Counted from the first letter of the stretch, positions 8,354 through 18,502 are shown. The stretch: 54,532 nucleotides of DNA from Pseudanabaena biceps PCC 7429 (GCF_000332215.1 NZ_ALWB01000004.1:1-54532); one strand, 5' to 3'. Notes: a model not told the origin generated them from the sequence alone. Numbers and translations are program-made.

Positions 8354-11020
8354 ATGAAGTCTGTACTGAACCCCCAAGAATTAACAGGTCTATCAGAACA
8401 GGAAGTTATCCAACGCCTGCAAGCTGAGGGATATAACGAGTTACCATCAAGCGATCGCCGCAATATTTTGGGAATCATTCTTGAAATTACTAGTGAACCC
8501 ATCTTTTTACTATTACTTGGTTGTGGTGGTATTTATCTTTTTTTGGGGGATGTGCAAGAAGCATTGATATTACTAGGTTTCGTCTTCTTTATTGTGGTAA
8601 TTAATCTCTACCAAGAGCAGAAAACCGAGAAATCCCTCGAAGCTTTACGCGACCTCTCTAGTCCTCGTGCTCTGGTAATTCGCGATGGAGTGCGGAAAAG
8701 AATTGCAGGTCGAGAAGTAGTACGTAGCGATCTGATTGTAATTGCGGAAGGCGATCGCATACCTGCGGATGGCGTATTGCTGTGGTCAACGCATCTCACC
8801 GTTGACGAATCTCTTCTCACAGGTGAATCAGTACCCGTGAGAAAAACTGCTCTTGAGGATGGCGAGCCCGTACCGATTAATCGCGCTGGTGGTGATGATT
8901 TGCCCTACGTTTATTCGGGGACTTTAGCCGTCCAAGGACAGGCGATCGTCGAAGTGCAAGCCACGGGCTCGAAGACCGAAATGGGTAAAATTGGCAAGGC
9001 TTTACAAACGATCAAACAAGAAGACTCGAAACTCCAAAAGGAAACAAGGCGGATGGTCAAGCAACTGACCGTCATTGCGATCGCTATTTGTGTTGTCGCA
9101 GTGGTGATTTATGGAATTACACGGGGCGATTGGTTGCATGGAGTGTTAGCAGGCTTAGCTTTAGGAATGGCAATTTTGCCCAACGAAATTCCCGTGGTTT
9201 TAGCGATCTTTTTAGCCTTAGGCGCATGGCGCTTTTCGCAACAAAATGTTTTGACTCGGCGTATTCCCGTCGTGGAAACCCTCGGATCGGCTACAGTTCT
9301 TTGCGTCGATAAAACAGGGACGCTTACGATCAATCAAATGACCGTGCAGCAGTTATTTGTCTATCAAAAGGAATCTCAATGTCCCGCCTTTTACGATCTA
9401 ACTTTGCACGAACGGGAAGTTCTGCCCGAAGACTTCCATCGCTTGATCGAATATGGAATTCTCGCCAGTCGCAAAGATCCCTTCGATCCCATGGAAAAGG
9501 CTCTCAAATTGGTGGGTGTAGAATTACTTACGGGCACAGAACACCTTCATGATGATTGGGATATTTTACGTGAATATCCCTTGTCGGGAGAATTGCGGGC
9601 TATGTCTTGTGTCTGGGAACCCAGTCAAGATGGCGAAAGTCAAGGTGGCGAAAGTCAAGGTGGCGAAAGTCAAGGTGGTGAAAAAGAAATCGCAGCTAAA
9701 GGCGCACCCGAAGCGATCGCGGATCTCTGTCACTTTAGTTCGGAAGCGATCGCCGATCTAGCAACTCAAGTTAACATCATGGCATCGGTAGGACTGCGCG
9801 TACTAGGTGTGGCTAAGGGAACGCTTTCAGCAAACAGTTTGCGCCATATCCATCCTGTCGATGGTTCTTTACCAAGCGATCAGCATGACTTTGATTTTGA
9901 ATTTATTGGGTTAGTTGGTTTAGCCGATCCAGTGCGTTCTAACGTTGCCCCCGCGATCGCGGAATGCTATCAAGCAGGAATTCGCGTGGTGATGATTACA
10001 GGTGACTATCCCTCTACGGCGCAAAATATTGCTAAGCAAATTGGGCTATCAGGTGGTGAAGTCATCACGGGTTCTGAATTAGAACAAATGTCCGCAGAAC
10101 AATTACAATCCCGCATTCGTAGCACGAATATCTTTGCCCGTGTTGTACCCGAACAAAAGCTGTTGATCGTGAATGCGCTCAAACAAAGCGGCGAAATTGT
10201 TGCCATGACAGGTGATGGTGTCAATGATGCCCCTGCCCTCAAAGCCGCGCATATTGGGATCGCTATGGGCGAAAGAGGTACTGATGTCGCTAGAGAATCG
10301 GCTGATCTAGTTCTGCTTAATGACGACTTTAACTCAATTGTCGGATCGGTCAAGCTCGGTCGGCGTATCTTCGATAATCTCAAGAAAGGTATGGCCTATA
10401 CCCTCGCTGTTCATATTCCGATCGCAGGCATTTCTCTAGTACCAATTTTTATGCAATGGCCCCTAGTACTTCTGCCCATTCACATTGCCTTTTTGCATCT
10501 GATCATCGATCCCGCCTGTACGATCGCCTTTGAAGCTGAACCCGCCGAAGCCAATATCATGCAGCGATCGCCCCGCAACCCGAAGGAACCGCTCTTCGAT
10601 AAGCGCACTTTACAAATAGCTTTTTTCCAAGGCTTAAGTGTCTTAGTTGTATTAGTGATGGTTTATGCGATCGCCTACTATCAAGGTAACTATGCCCCCA
10701 ATGTCAAACTTTGTAGTGCAGGAGCATGTGATGCGAGGGGTTTAGTCTTTACGACATTGATCGTTTCTAACCTTGCGATGATTCTTACCAATCGTTCATG
10801 GACTAAAACGATCATCAGTACGATGCGAGTCCCTAATCCCGCGATCTGGTGGATTATCGACGGTGGTGTATTATTTCTTGGACTAATTCTCTATATTCCA
10901 TTTTTGAGGCAACTCTTCCAGTTTGACTATCTCCATTTTGAGGATTTAGCGATCGCCTTATTGTCTGGTATTGCCAGTGTCATCTGGTTTGAGTTATTTA
11001 AATGGAAAACTGCCAAGTAG
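8354..11020 (+). CDS. Cation-transporting P-type ATPase (P2/Ca2+-type)
   Basis: This ATP-driven cation pump of the inner or thylakoid membrane has 888 residues. Seen in order: an N-terminal cation-ATPase domain (LTGLSEQEVIQRL), the actuator motif LTGESVPV, the ion-site helix ILPNEIPVVLAI, phosphorylation site D319 in DKTGTLT, a nucleotide-binding domain, the TGDYPSTA and MTGDGVNDAPAL hinge motifs, and C-terminal membrane helices. Subfamily is Ca2+/P2-like, but PNEIP differs from the classical PEGLP, so the ion is not certain. The nucleotide-binding domain carries an in-frame 15-bp repeat (QGGES). ATG 8354 has AGGA upstream and opens MKSVLNPQELTG; a TTG at 8321 just after a family A repeat is a weaker alternative. 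Confidence 0.88.
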   Translation: MKSVLNPQELTGLSEQEVIQRLQAEGYNELPSSDRRNILGIILEITSEPIFLLLLGCGGIYLFLGDVQEALILLGFVFFIVVINLYQEQKTEKSLEALRDLSSPRALVIRDGVRKRIAGREVVRSDLIVIAEGDRIPADGVLLWSTHLTVDESLLTGESVPVRKTALEDGEPVPINRAGGDDLPYVYSGTLAVQGQAIVEVQATGSKTEMGKIGKALQTIKQEDSKLQKETRRMVKQLTVIAIAICVVAVVIYGITRGDWLHGVLAGLALGMAILPNEIPVVLAIFLALGAWRFSQQNVLTRRIPVVETLGSATVLCVDKTGTLTINQMTVQQLFVYQKESQCPAFYDLTLHEREVLPEDFHRLIEYGILASRKDPFDPMEKALKLVGVELLTGTEHLHDDWDILREYPLSGELRAMSCVWEPSQDGESQGGESQGGESQGGEKEIAAKGAPEAIADLCHFSSEAIADLATQVNIMASVGLRVLGVAKGTLSANSLRHIHPVDGSLPSDQHDFDFEFIGLVGLADPVRSNVAPAIAECYQAGIRVVMITGDYPSTAQNIAKQIGLSGGEVITGSELEQMSAEQLQSRIRSTNIFARVVPEQKLLIVNALKQSGEIVAMTGDGVNDAPALKAAHIGIAMGERGTDVARESADLVLLNDDFNSIVGSVKLGRRIFDNLKKGMAYTLAVHIPIAGISLVPIFMQWPLVLLPIHIAFLHLIIDPACTIAFEAEPAEANIMQRSPRNPKEPLFDKRTLQIAFFQGLSVLVVLVMVYAIAYYQGNYAPNVKLCSAGACDARGLVFTTLIVSNLAMILTNRSWTKTIISTMRVPNPAIWWIIDGGVLFLGLILYIPFLRQLFQFDYLHFEDLAIALLSGIASVIWFELFKWKTAK
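9623..9682 (+). repeat. 15-bp in-frame tandem repeat coding for SQGGE units
   Basis: Four units of AGTCAAGGTGGCGAA (first and last with one difference each) encode SQDGE-SQGGE-SQGGE-SQGGE inside the nucleotide-binding domain of the P-type ATPase. It looks like a loop expansion. Confidence 0.95.
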
Positions 11021-11053
11021 TTCAGTATAGAGTGAGTAATGTAAGGGTTTTCA

Positions 11054-11194
11054 ATTTAAGAAATGGCGTAGCCATTTCTTAAATTGGTATTAAGTAGTTC
11101 AGCATAATTAAAAACCGAAACAAGAGAGCATACCGCCCGCGCAGCGGGCAGTATGCTCTTCTAGGTTTTAATTTTACTTATGTTTATCTACTTA
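11054..11194. repeat. Family D-type hairpin followed by family A element (copy 4)
   Basis: Positions 11054-11092 hold CAATTTAAGAAATGGC/GCCATTTCTTAAATTG. Directly next, 11091-11194, comes a complete family A element with core GAGCATACCGCCCGCGCAGCGGGC. The two elements abut without spacer. Confidence 0.75.
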
Positions 11195-11285
11195 GATCGT
11201 TAATTAGATCGTTAAAAAGATAAGTGATTCTGACGATTTTTTTGCAAATCAACTGCGATAATCTTACTAAAAATCTCACTAATTT

Positions 11286-13280
11286 ATGAGTATCGTTAAA
11301 TTGTCTATTCCCAAATTTCGATTGCGGACAACCATTGTAATTCCCTTTGTCCTGCAAATCATTGCAGCCGTAAGTATAGTAGGCTACTTATCATTTCGGA
11401 ATGGACAGCACGCTGTGAACGTTCTTGCCGACCGATTAAATGGAGAAATTAGCGCCAGAATTGAACAGCATGTGATCGGTTATCTTAATAAATCTCAGAA
11501 CACCCTATGGTTAACCAAGGCAAATGTTTTAAGCGGAAATCTTAACCTGAAAGACTTTGAAGGAATGCAACGCTATTTTTGGCAGATAGTGCATAAAGGA
11601 AACTTTGAGGGGTATCTATCCTATGGTAATGAAAAAGGAGAGTTTGTCGGTGTTGAATATCAGGAAGATGGTACTGTCCAACTAAAAACGGTTACTAGTG
11701 AAACTATTCCTCAAAGAGAAACCTATGCTTTAAATAGTGTTGGCGATCGCCAAAAGTTCTTAAAATCGGCTAAATACGATCCGCGCGATCGCCCTTGGTA
11801 CAAAGCAGCGAAGCAGGCGGGAAAAACAACTTGGAGCGAGATCTACCCATTTTTTTCCAGTAAAAATACAGTTATGGGGATTTCCCCCGTATCGCCAATC
11901 TTCGATTCCCAAGGAAATCTCCAAGGCGTTTTATGTATTAATGTCCGCTTGACTCAGGTTACAGACTTCCTCAGCCATTTGCAGATTAGTGCCAATGCGC
12001 AAAGCTTTATTATCGAGCGAACGGGGAATTTGGTAGCAAGTTCGGCGATCGCTCAGCCTTTTAAGGTGATTGGTGAAGGCGATAATCGGACAATTGAGAG
12101 GCTTTTAGTAACTCAAAGTGATAATCCCATGCTCAAAGCAACTGCGCGACATTTACTCGAAAAATTTGGCAGTTTTGCTGCAATTAGCGGGAGCCAAAAT
12201 CTCAAGTTTCAAAGCAGTGATGGTGGTTGGTATTACGTTCAGGTATTGCCCATTAAAGATGAAATGGGTATCGATTGGCTGACGGTGGTGGTCGTGCCTG
12301 AGAATGACTTCATGGGTCAAATTAATCAAAATAATCGGGATACTCTCTTCTTGTGTTTGGGGGCTTTAATTATTTCGATTCTCCTCGGTATTCGGGCGGC
12401 ACATTTGATCGCTCGTCCATTATTACAGTTGGCTAAAGCCTCCGAACAGGTTGCCGAGGGCAATTTAGAACAGCAGATTCATAGTAGTGCGATCGTGGAA
12501 ATTGCAACCTTGAGTCATTCCTTTAATCACATGACCGCTCAATTAAAGGAATCCTTTGCGGCGCTCTATCAAAGTCAAGAATCTCTTCGTTTAGCGAATG
12601 AGGAATTAGAAGCGCGAGTGGAAAGACGCACGGCTGAACTCCGAAAGGAAAAGGAACGCTCCGAGCAGTTGCTATTAAACGTCCTACCAGCCTCGATCGC
12701 CGATCGCCTCAAACAAACGAATGAATCGCCTGCCGAGCATTTTGAGGATGCCACAATCCTATTTGCGGATATAGTCGGCTTTACGAGCTTGTCAGCGCGT
12801 ATGGAACCCCTAGAACTGGTTTCGGGGCTAAATCAGATCTTCTCAGCCTTCGATCAATTGACCGAAAAGTATGGGCTAGAAAAAATCAAAACGATTGGCG
12901 ATGCCTATATGGTGGTGGGTGGTTTGCCGATTTCACGCCCAGATCATGCTAAAGCGATCGCGGATATGGCTCTGGATATGCAAGCCTATATCCAAAACTC
13001 ATCTAGTCTTCTGAGTGAATCCATAGAACTGCGCATTGGCATTAATACGGGAGCGGTCATTGCGGGAGTAATTGGCATCAAGAAATTTATCTACGATCTG
13101 TGGGGCGATGCCGTTAATGTTGCCTCTCGGATGGAGTCCCACGGTAAACCAGGATATATTCAGGTGACCGAAGCGACCTATCAGCGTCTCAAAGGGGATT
13201 ACTTACTGGAATCACGAGGTCCTATCACCGTCAAAGGGCGAGGGGAAATGGTGACCTATTGGCTGATCGGCAAAAAATAA
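11286..13280 (+). CDS. Cache-HAMP class III adenylate cyclase
   Basis: This 664-residue membrane receptor makes cAMP. It has a membrane segment (about 18-38), an extracytoplasmic double-Cache sensor (about 40-345; DPRDRPWYKAAKQ is a typical Cache motif), a second membrane segment (about 350-372), a HAMP linker (373-428), a coiled coil and a class III cyclase domain (about 480-664). Metal-binding aspartates are D495 (LFADIVGF) and D539 (IGDAYM). Base-selecting residues K535 and D604 (YDLWGD) fit adenylate, not guanylate, cyclase. The N-terminal segment RTTIVIPFVLQIIAAVSIVGY closely resembles that of the hybrid kinase at 28584, so both probably use related sensors. The gene is monocistronic; ATG 11286 is supported by context. 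Confidence 0.93.
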   Translation: MSIVKLSIPKFRLRTTIVIPFVLQIIAAVSIVGYLSFRNGQHAVNVLADRLNGEISARIEQHVIGYLNKSQNTLWLTKANVLSGNLNLKDFEGMQRYFWQIVHKGNFEGYLSYGNEKGEFVGVEYQEDGTVQLKTVTSETIPQRETYALNSVGDRQKFLKSAKYDPRDRPWYKAAKQAGKTTWSEIYPFFSSKNTVMGISPVSPIFDSQGNLQGVLCINVRLTQVTDFLSHLQISANAQSFIIERTGNLVASSAIAQPFKVIGEGDNRTIERLLVTQSDNPMLKATARHLLEKFGSFAAISGSQNLKFQSSDGGWYYVQVLPIKDEMGIDWLTVVVVPENDFMGQINQNNRDTLFLCLGALIISILLGIRAAHLIARPLLQLAKASEQVAEGNLEQQIHSSAIVEIATLSHSFNHMTAQLKESFAALYQSQESLRLANEELEARVERRTAELRKEKERSEQLLLNVLPASIADRLKQTNESPAEHFEDATILFADIVGFTSLSARMEPLELVSGLNQIFSAFDQLTEKYGLEKIKTIGDAYMVVGGLPISRPDHAKAIADMALDMQAYIQNSSSLLSESIELRIGINTGAVIAGVIGIKKFIYDLWGDAVNVASRMESHGKPGYIQVTEATYQRLKGDYLLESRGPITVKGRGEMVTYWLIGKK

Positions 13281-13299
13281 CTAAGCGATCAAAGCGATC

Positions 13300-13322
13300 A
13301 AAAAGAGCGCGTAGAACGCGCC
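13300..13322 (-). terminator. Rho-independent terminator of gltA
   Basis: Hairpin GCGCGT-AGA-ACGCGC followed, on the minus strand, by a T run. It lies 25 bases past the gltA stop and also just after the convergent cyclase gene. Confidence 0.75.
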
Positions 13323-13346
13323 CTGTCTGATTTTATCGTTCGTTTT

Positions 13347-14483
13347 TTATCGTTCGTTTATGGGTTTATAGGTTACATCATGCAAACCTGTATAGACCTG
13401 TGTTGGACGGAAGAGACGGTTATCAGAGAGTTGTTCCTTCCAATGGGCTAGCCATCCTGGGACACGGGCGATCGCAAAAATAGTTGTAAACAAATTACTA
13501 GGAATACCAAGCTTTTTGTATACCAATCCCGAATAGAAATCGACATTTGGATGAATCCCTTTGTTGGCAAGCTTTTCATAAGCCTGCTTTTCCAGTTCTA
13601 GGGCAATATCATAATAAGGATCATGCCCGAACTCGTCGAACATTTTGTGCACTAAGTCCTGTAGTACGATCGCGCGCGGATCTTTGACTTTATAAATGCG
13701 ATGACCAAAACCCATGAGTTTTTCTTTGCGTTCGATCTTGCGCTCCAAGTAAGCGGTCACATTGTCAACGGAGCCAATTTCCTCAAGCATCATCATTACC
13801 TGCTCGTTAGCACCTCCATGGAGTGGTCCTGCCAAAGTACCGATCGCCGAAGTCATCACCGCATAGGGATCGGTCAAGGTCGAAGCCGTTACCAAGGCTG
13901 CAAAGGTGGAAGCGTTAACCGTATGTTCGGCATGAAGGGTCAAGCATACATCAAAAATTCTTGCCGCTAGAGGATCGGGAACTTTCTCATTTAACATGTA
14001 AAGAAAATTGGAAGCATAATCGAGATCGTCGCGGGGCATTACGGGATCATTGCCTTGGCGCATCATATGAAAAGCTGCCACCATCGTGGGCACTTTAGCA
14101 AGCAGCCTGACCGTAGCCTGATAAATGTATTCTGCATCATGAAAATTTCCCAGAGGATAGAACATCCCTAAAGCCGCCACACTCGTTTGCAAAGCATCCA
14201 TGGGATGGGCATTATCTGGGAAAGACTTAATCATGTCGCGAATGCGATATTTAATCCTTCTTCTATGCGTAAGATCATGTTCAAATTCTTCTAATTGAGT
14301 AGCTTTTGGCAATTCACCAAAGATTAGTAAGTAGCTGGTTTCAAGGAAATTACTATGCTTGCAGAGATCCTCAATACGGATGCCTCGATATTCGAGCAAT
14401 CCTACTTGACCATCAACATAACTTATATTGGACTGGGTGGCAGGAACTCCTTCTAAACCAGGCTTATATTCTCCGATCGCCAT
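13347..14483 (-). CDS. gltA: Citrate synthase
   Basis: Citrate synthase condenses acetyl-CoA and oxaloacetate into citrate, the entry to the TCA cycle and to 2-oxoglutarate for nitrogen assimilation. The protein has 378 residues, matching the short bacterial type II-like citrate/2-methylcitrate synthases. Visible motifs are GLEGVPATQSNISYVDG at the N-terminus, the catalytic-His regions HAEHTVNASTF and GPLHGGANEQV, GFGHRIYK(V)KDPRA, and the catalytic-Asp motif HPNVDFYSG near residue 312. ATG 14483 gives a family-like start. Its terminator is at 13300-13322. The upstream neighbour is psbY on the same strand, separated by a strong hairpin, so gltA is likely transcribed alone. Confidence 0.95.
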   Translation of the reverse strand: MAIGEYKPGLEGVPATQSNISYVDGQVGLLEYRGIRIEDLCKHSNFLETSYLLIFGELPKATQLEEFEHDLTHRRRIKYRIRDMIKSFPDNAHPMDALQTSVAALGMFYPLGNFHDAEYIYQATVRLLAKVPTMVAAFHMMRQGNDPVMPRDDLDYASNFLYMLNEKVPDPLAARIFDVCLTLHAEHTVNASTFAALVTASTLTDPYAVMTSAIGTLAGPLHGGANEQVMMMLEEIGSVDNVTAYLERKIERKEKLMGFGHRIYKVKDPRAIVLQDLVHKMFDEFGHDPYYDIALELEKQAYEKLANKGIHPNVDFYSGLVYKKLGIPSNLFTTIFAIARVPGWLAHWKEQLSDNRLFRPTQVYTGLHDVTYKPINER

Positions 14484-14580
14484 ATCTTAGCTACCTTACA
14501 AGATTAATTTTGTTTATTTCTTGGTTTATTTTATCGCTATGTATGCTTATGACTGTGCATCCCTAACAATAAACCCAAAG

Positions 14581-14633
14581 AAAGCCAAAGATTAAGAGAG
14601 GACGCATTGCGTCCTCTCTTAATCTTTGGCTTT
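14581..14633 (-). terminator. 53-nt perfect inverted repeat downstream of psbY
   Basis: Two 26-nt arms (AAAGCCAAAGATTAAGAGAG and on) around a single central T give a very stable hairpin, with flanking T-rich DNA, 11 bases after the psbY stop. It may be a repeat element reused as a terminator. Confidence 0.7.
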
Positions 14634-14643
14634 TACGCGGAAA

Positions 14644-14778
14644 TTATTGAAAAGGGTTATTGCCCTGTTTGCCAAATAGGGAAGCTTCGCCCTTGATCAC
14701 CGCTTTTCCGAGATTAAAAGCTGCCCAAGCAACAACTAAAGCAATGGGACCCAATACGACTAATACTCTTAAATCCAT
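14644..14778 (-). CDS. psbY: Photosystem II protein PsbY
   Basis: This 44-residue single-span thylakoid protein is a peripheral small subunit of photosystem II near cytochrome b559. The translation begins MDLRVLVVLGPIALVVAWAA and continues FNLGKAVIKGEASLFGKQGNNPFQ. The pattern MD-x-R-x-x-VVL-x-P near the start, the W-A-x-F/x-N-x-G junction at the end of the membrane helix, and the basic tail fit PsbY. The Phe-Gly-Lys C-terminal extension is slightly longer than in most PsbY I recall. It sits between gltA and uppP, with a perfect hairpin right downstream. The gene is easy to miss because of its length. Another small Psb subunit is possible but less likely. Confidence 0.75.
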   Translation of the reverse strand: MDLRVLVVLGPIALVVAWAAFNLGKAVIKGEASLFGKQGNNPFQ

Positions 14779-15021
14779 ATATTTATACCGAGTTAAATAG
14801 AAATTGATTTTATTACTCATTATGACAGCAAAGCCGAGAATTAAAAAGCTAGAAACCTTGGTGTGGGGGCTTTAATTTTTCTGGTTTTTTAATGGCGACA
14901 GCTATAATTACGCTGAACTACTTATTTCTCTTGCGCTGCGGATTTTTTGGGGAGTATATTTAGTTGCGCCCAGCTACGTACGTCATTTGTGGCAGCTTGA
15001 ATTTTTATGGAATAAATTTTT

Positions 15022-15864
15022 ATGGAATATTGGCAAGCATTTGTTTTGGGAATCGTACAAGGACTAACTGAGTTTTTGCCGATTAGTAGTACGGCTCATC
15101 TGAAGGTATTGCCCGCAATTTTGGGGTGGAAAGACGCAGGCTTATCCTTTGATGCTGTCATTCAGCTTGGCAGTATTGTGGCGGTAGTTGGCTATTTCTG
15201 GAACGATCTTAGCAATATTACATTGGGGAGTATTCAAGCTGCGCGATCGCAAAATTACAAATCCCAAGAATTTAAGCTAGCCACAGCGATCGTTTTAGGT
15301 ACTTTCCCGATTTTGTTTGTGGGATTGCTAATTAAGATATTTGTCCCAGACTATGACAAGTCGCCCTTGCGCAGTTTAACGGCGATCGCGATTGCTTCAA
15401 TTGTGATGTCTAGCTTACTTGCTCTAGCGGAAATATTGGGAAGACGCGAAGACAAAGACAAGCGTCATTTTCAGAGAGTAAGGGTAATTGATGGCATCTT
15501 AATGGGCTTGGCACAGGCGATGGCAATCATTCCTGGCGTATCTAGATCTGGTTCTACTCTAACCGCAGGATTGTTTCTTGGTTTAGATCGGGTGGCAGCA
15601 ACCCGATTTTCCTTCCTATTAGGTATTCCTGCGATTACGATTGGTGGTTTGGTCGAATTAATTAGCATTGTCAAAAAAGGGTTTGGTGATGTCAGTATAG
15701 GTGCGCTAGCGATCGGGCTATTGTCATCGGTGATTTTTTCGTATTTGGCGATCGCATGGCTATTGAAGTTTTTCCAAACCCATACAACTTGGATCTTTGT
15801 GGGCTATCGATTAATATTTGGTGCTTTATTGCTAACGGGTGTAGGACTGGGTTGGCTGAAATAA
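15022..15864 (+). CDS. uppP: Undecaprenyl-diphosphatase UppP (BacA)
   Basis: UppP dephosphorylates undecaprenyl diphosphate to recycle the lipid carrier for peptidoglycan and O-antigen synthesis; overexpression gives bacitracin resistance. The 280-residue membrane protein shows the first active-site motif GLTEFLPISSTAHL (residues about 15-28) and the second, PGVSRSGSTLTAGLFLG (about 170-186), plus some seven membrane helices. Start ATG 15022 lies in a local direct duplication (ATTTTTATGGAATAAATTTTTATGGAAT); the first ATG of the duplication is followed at once by a stop, so 15022 is right. The gene is alone, followed by a family A hairpin. Confidence 0.95.
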   Translation: MEYWQAFVLGIVQGLTEFLPISSTAHLKVLPAILGWKDAGLSFDAVIQLGSIVAVVGYFWNDLSNITLGSIQAARSQNYKSQEFKLATAIVLGTFPILFVGLLIKIFVPDYDKSPLRSLTAIAIASIVMSSLLALAEILGRREDKDKRHFQRVRVIDGILMGLAQAMAIIPGVSRSGSTLTAGLFLGLDRVAATRFSFLLGIPAITIGGLVELISIVKKGFGDVSIGALAIGLLSSVIFSYLAIAWLLKFFQTHTTWIFVGYRLIFGALLLTGVGLGWLK

Positions 15865-15867
15865 GAG

Positions 15868-15931
15868 TAAGTAGCAAAAGCAGAGAGCGTACCGCCCGCG
15901 TAGCGGGCGGTACGCTCTCCCTAGATACTTA
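15868..15931. repeat. Family A hairpin element (copy 5, short form)
   Basis: TAAGTAGC and TACTTA ends flank a perfect GAGCGTACCGCCCGC hairpin; the usual AATTAAAAACC inner arms are missing. Confidence 0.8.
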
Positions 15932-16226
15932 CCTAAGGAATAGACGTAATAAAGTGAATAATTAGGGCGTGGCTTTGCCGCGCACGCCATTAATTAAGTG
16001 CTTGTGCAAAATAAATTACCCAAACCCGTAAAGTTGCGCCCCGTAGGTGCGCAACTTTACGGGTTTGGGTTTGTAATTAATTATGCCCAGCTACTTATTC
16101 ACTGGTGAAAAGAGTGTTTAACACAAAAAGCTAAATTCTGGTTCAGATAGCACACTCTAGGAATTCGGAAGCGGCTACAATCTCTAGATGCATATTTAGT
16201 CCAATTCGCAAGTAAGTAAGGTTCGG
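15932..16226. repeat. Intergenic stretch with a family A right end and a different core
   Basis: A hairpin at 16018-16070 with arms ACCCAAACCCGTAAAGTTGC is followed by the family A right end TTAATTATGCCCAGCTACTTA (to 16097). At 15963-15989 GGCGTGGCTTTGCCGCGCACGCC is another small hairpin. The last 130 bases carry no obvious feature beyond the presumed promoter of the kinase at 16227. Confidence 0.7.
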
Positions 16227-18392
16227 ATGGCAAAAGCCAACCCAAAAGCCCAGTGGGGAACAATTTTAACCCGTGCTAACCACGCAGAAAAGTATCTGCG
16301 ATGGTTTGTGGAATTTTGTCCCGTGCCGATCGCAATGTTTGATCGCGATATGAACTATATACTGGTGAGCCAGCCTTGGGTCAAAATGCTTGGTATCCCA
16401 CGCCTCAAACTAATTGGTACCAATCTTTACGATTCCTTACCTAGGGCGATCGCCCATAAAAATGGTTTGGAGCGCTGCTTAAGCGGTGGTCAGATGCATT
16501 ATGTAGGGGAAATTGAGATTATGACTCGTGGTGAGTCGGCTCATACCTTTCAGTGGAATGTGCAGACTTGGTATGGAGATGACGGCTCCGCCGGTGGCAT
16601 AATTATTGCTAGTCAGGCTTTGACCGATCCCCTGAGTTCTTCCTTAAAACAGCAGCTAGCAGAAGAAATTGAGGAACGTCGATATCTAGAAGATGCTTTT
16701 ACCAAGATTGGTACGGCGATTGAGAGTGCTAATGATGCGATCTGTATTACTGATGAGACGGGGAAGCCGATCTACATTAATCTGGCTTTCAGCGATCTAT
16801 TTGCCTATGATTTATCAGCATTGCAGGAAGATCAAAACTTCGCCTGCTTATTTGCCGATATAGAAACTTCTCAAATAATTCATAAGGCAGTCATGCGTGG
16901 TGGTAATTGGTCGAGCGAACTGCATATGCGCGATCGCCATCGCCAAGATGTGCCCATGGCGCTTCGGGTCAATCCTGTTAAAAATCCATCGGGTCAAGTA
17001 ATCGGTACGACCTATGTCTGTACAAATATTAGCGATCGCCAAGTTGCAGAAGCTGAAATTAACAAAAGTTTTGCAGCCCTCGGCGCAACTCTCGAGGCAA
17101 CTGCCGATGGCATTTTGGTCTTAGATGAATGCAGCAATATTACTATTTGCAATCAAAAATTTGTCGAACTATGGCGTATTCCCGATCGCATTTTTACATC
17201 TCATAACGATACCCAAATCCTTGAATATGTGACCCAAAGGATTACCTCATCTCAGTATCTACATAACTTTGGTAAAGAGCTACGCGGCGACCAAAATAGT
17301 TTCGAGGTCGTAGAGCTTGATGATGGTCGCACTCTGGAATGTTATTCGCAACCCCAACATGTTTTAGATGGTCGTGCGGGGCGAGTGTGGAGTTTGCGCG
17401 ATATTACCGAACGTCTTGCTGCTGAAGCTCTCGTCCGTGCCTCTGAAGAAAAGTATCGCCTACAAGCTGAAAAGCTCGAATATGCGTTACAAGAGCTAAA
17501 AAGTACTCAATCGCAATTGATTCAAGCGGAAAAAATGTCTGGGCTCGGACAATTGGTGGCAGGAATTGCCCATGAAATTAATAATCCTGTGAACTTTATT
17601 TATGGCAATCTCTCCTATGCCGATACCTATACAGCCGATCTCTTGAGTCTTGTGGAGGCATATCGCGTAAATTATCCAACGCCAGTCGAACCAGTTCAAG
17701 CGAAGTTGCAGGAGATCGACATTGATTTTCTTGCTCAAGACTTTACAAAATTAATTGGTTCCATTCGCCTTGGCGCAGAACGGATTCATAGAATTGTCCT
17801 GTCCCTCAATAAGTTCTCTCGCAGCGATGAGGCGGGGGCTAAGTATGTGGATATTCATGAGGGAATTGATAGCACTTTGATGATTTTACAAAGTCGGATT
17901 AAATCTACACCTAGTCGTCCTGAGATTCTCATTAAAAGAGACTATGGCGATCTTCCTGAAGTCGAATGCTATGCAGGACAGCTAAACCAAGTGTTTATGA
18001 ATTTGCTGACCAATGCGATCGATGCGCTTGAGTCGGATGCCGAGCATAATGGTATGTGGCAAATGGTGAACGATAAACCACAATGGACGAGAAAAGATGG
18101 CAAAGTATCCACAATCTTGATTAGGACGGAAATTCTTAACAATCAATCCCATGGCGATCGCTTAGTCGTTACAATTGCCGATAATGGTAGTGGTATCCCT
18201 GAAGATATTCGTAACCGTTTGTTTGACCTGTTTTTTACGACTAAGCCCGTTGGAAAAGGGACGGGTTTGGGACTATCGATCGCTTACCAGATCGTTACTG
18301 AAAATCATGGCGGCAAGCTTTCTTTTCGGTCTGAAGTAGGGATTGGTACTGAGTTCACCATTGAAATCCCCTTAAAACAATTGCAAAATTAA
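16227..18392 (+). CDS. Multi-PAS sensor histidine kinase
   Basis: This 721-residue cytoplasmic two-component sensor has no membrane segment. Three PAS domains are visible at about 28-140 ([18 protein letters not shown]), 155-280 ([19 protein letters not shown], with a PAC end [14 protein letters not shown]) and 285-400 ([20 protein letters not shown]). A coiled linker leads to the HisKA box with phospho-acceptor H449 in [12 protein letters not shown], followed by an N box ([10 protein letters not shown]), G1 (DNGSGIP), F box and G2 ([15 protein letters not shown]). This H-box type is common in cyanobacterial kinases. No response regulator is adjacent, so the partner is unknown. It is followed by a family B hairpin. 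Confidence 0.92.
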   Translation: MAKANPKAQWGTILTRANHAEKYLRWFVEFCPVPIAMFDRDMNYILVSQPWVKMLGIPRLKLIGTNLYDSLPRAIAHKNGLERCLSGGQMHYVGEIEIMTRGESAHTFQWNVQTWYGDDGSAGGIIIASQALTDPLSSSLKQQLAEEIEERRYLEDAFTKIGTAIESANDAICITDETGKPIYINLAFSDLFAYDLSALQEDQNFACLFADIETSQIIHKAVMRGGNWSSELHMRDRHRQDVPMALRVNPVKNPSGQVIGTTYVCTNISDRQVAEAEINKSFAALGATLEATADGILVLDECSNITICNQKFVELWRIPDRIFTSHNDTQILEYVTQRITSSQYLHNFGKELRGDQNSFEVVELDDGRTLECYSQPQHVLDGRAGRVWSLRDITERLAAEALVRASEEKYRLQAEKLEYALQELKSTQSQLIQAEKMSGLGQLVAGIAHEINNPVNFIYGNLSYADTYTADLLSLVEAYRVNYPTPVEPVQAKLQEIDIDFLAQDFTKLIGSIRLGAERIHRIVLSLNKFSRSDEAGAKYVDIHEGIDSTLMILQSRIKSTPSRPEILIKRDYGDLPEVECYAGQLNQVFMNLLTNAIDALESDAEHNGMWQMVNDKPQWTRKDGKVSTILIRTEILNNQSHGDRLVVTIADNGSGIPEDIRNRLFDLFFTTKPVGKGTGLGLSIAYQIVTENHGGKLSFRSEVGIGTEFTIEIPLKQLQN

Positions 18393-18428
18393 GATCTTGC
18401 CTGAAGATATAGTTGCCGCTATAAAGAT

Positions 18429-18455
18429 GAGTGGCGGCGCGAAGCGCCGCCACTC
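18429..18455. repeat. Family B core hairpin (copy 3, termini reduced)
   Basis: GAGTGGCGGCG-CGAAG-CGCCGCCACTC, a perfect hairpin. Shortened flanks CTATAAA and CTATAG remain; the full TAGCAACGTAAG ends do not. Confidence 0.75.
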
Positions 18456-18502
18456 TATAGTCCTGATACACTAGACAAAAGTTGGTTTGGAAATAAAAAA
18501 TT

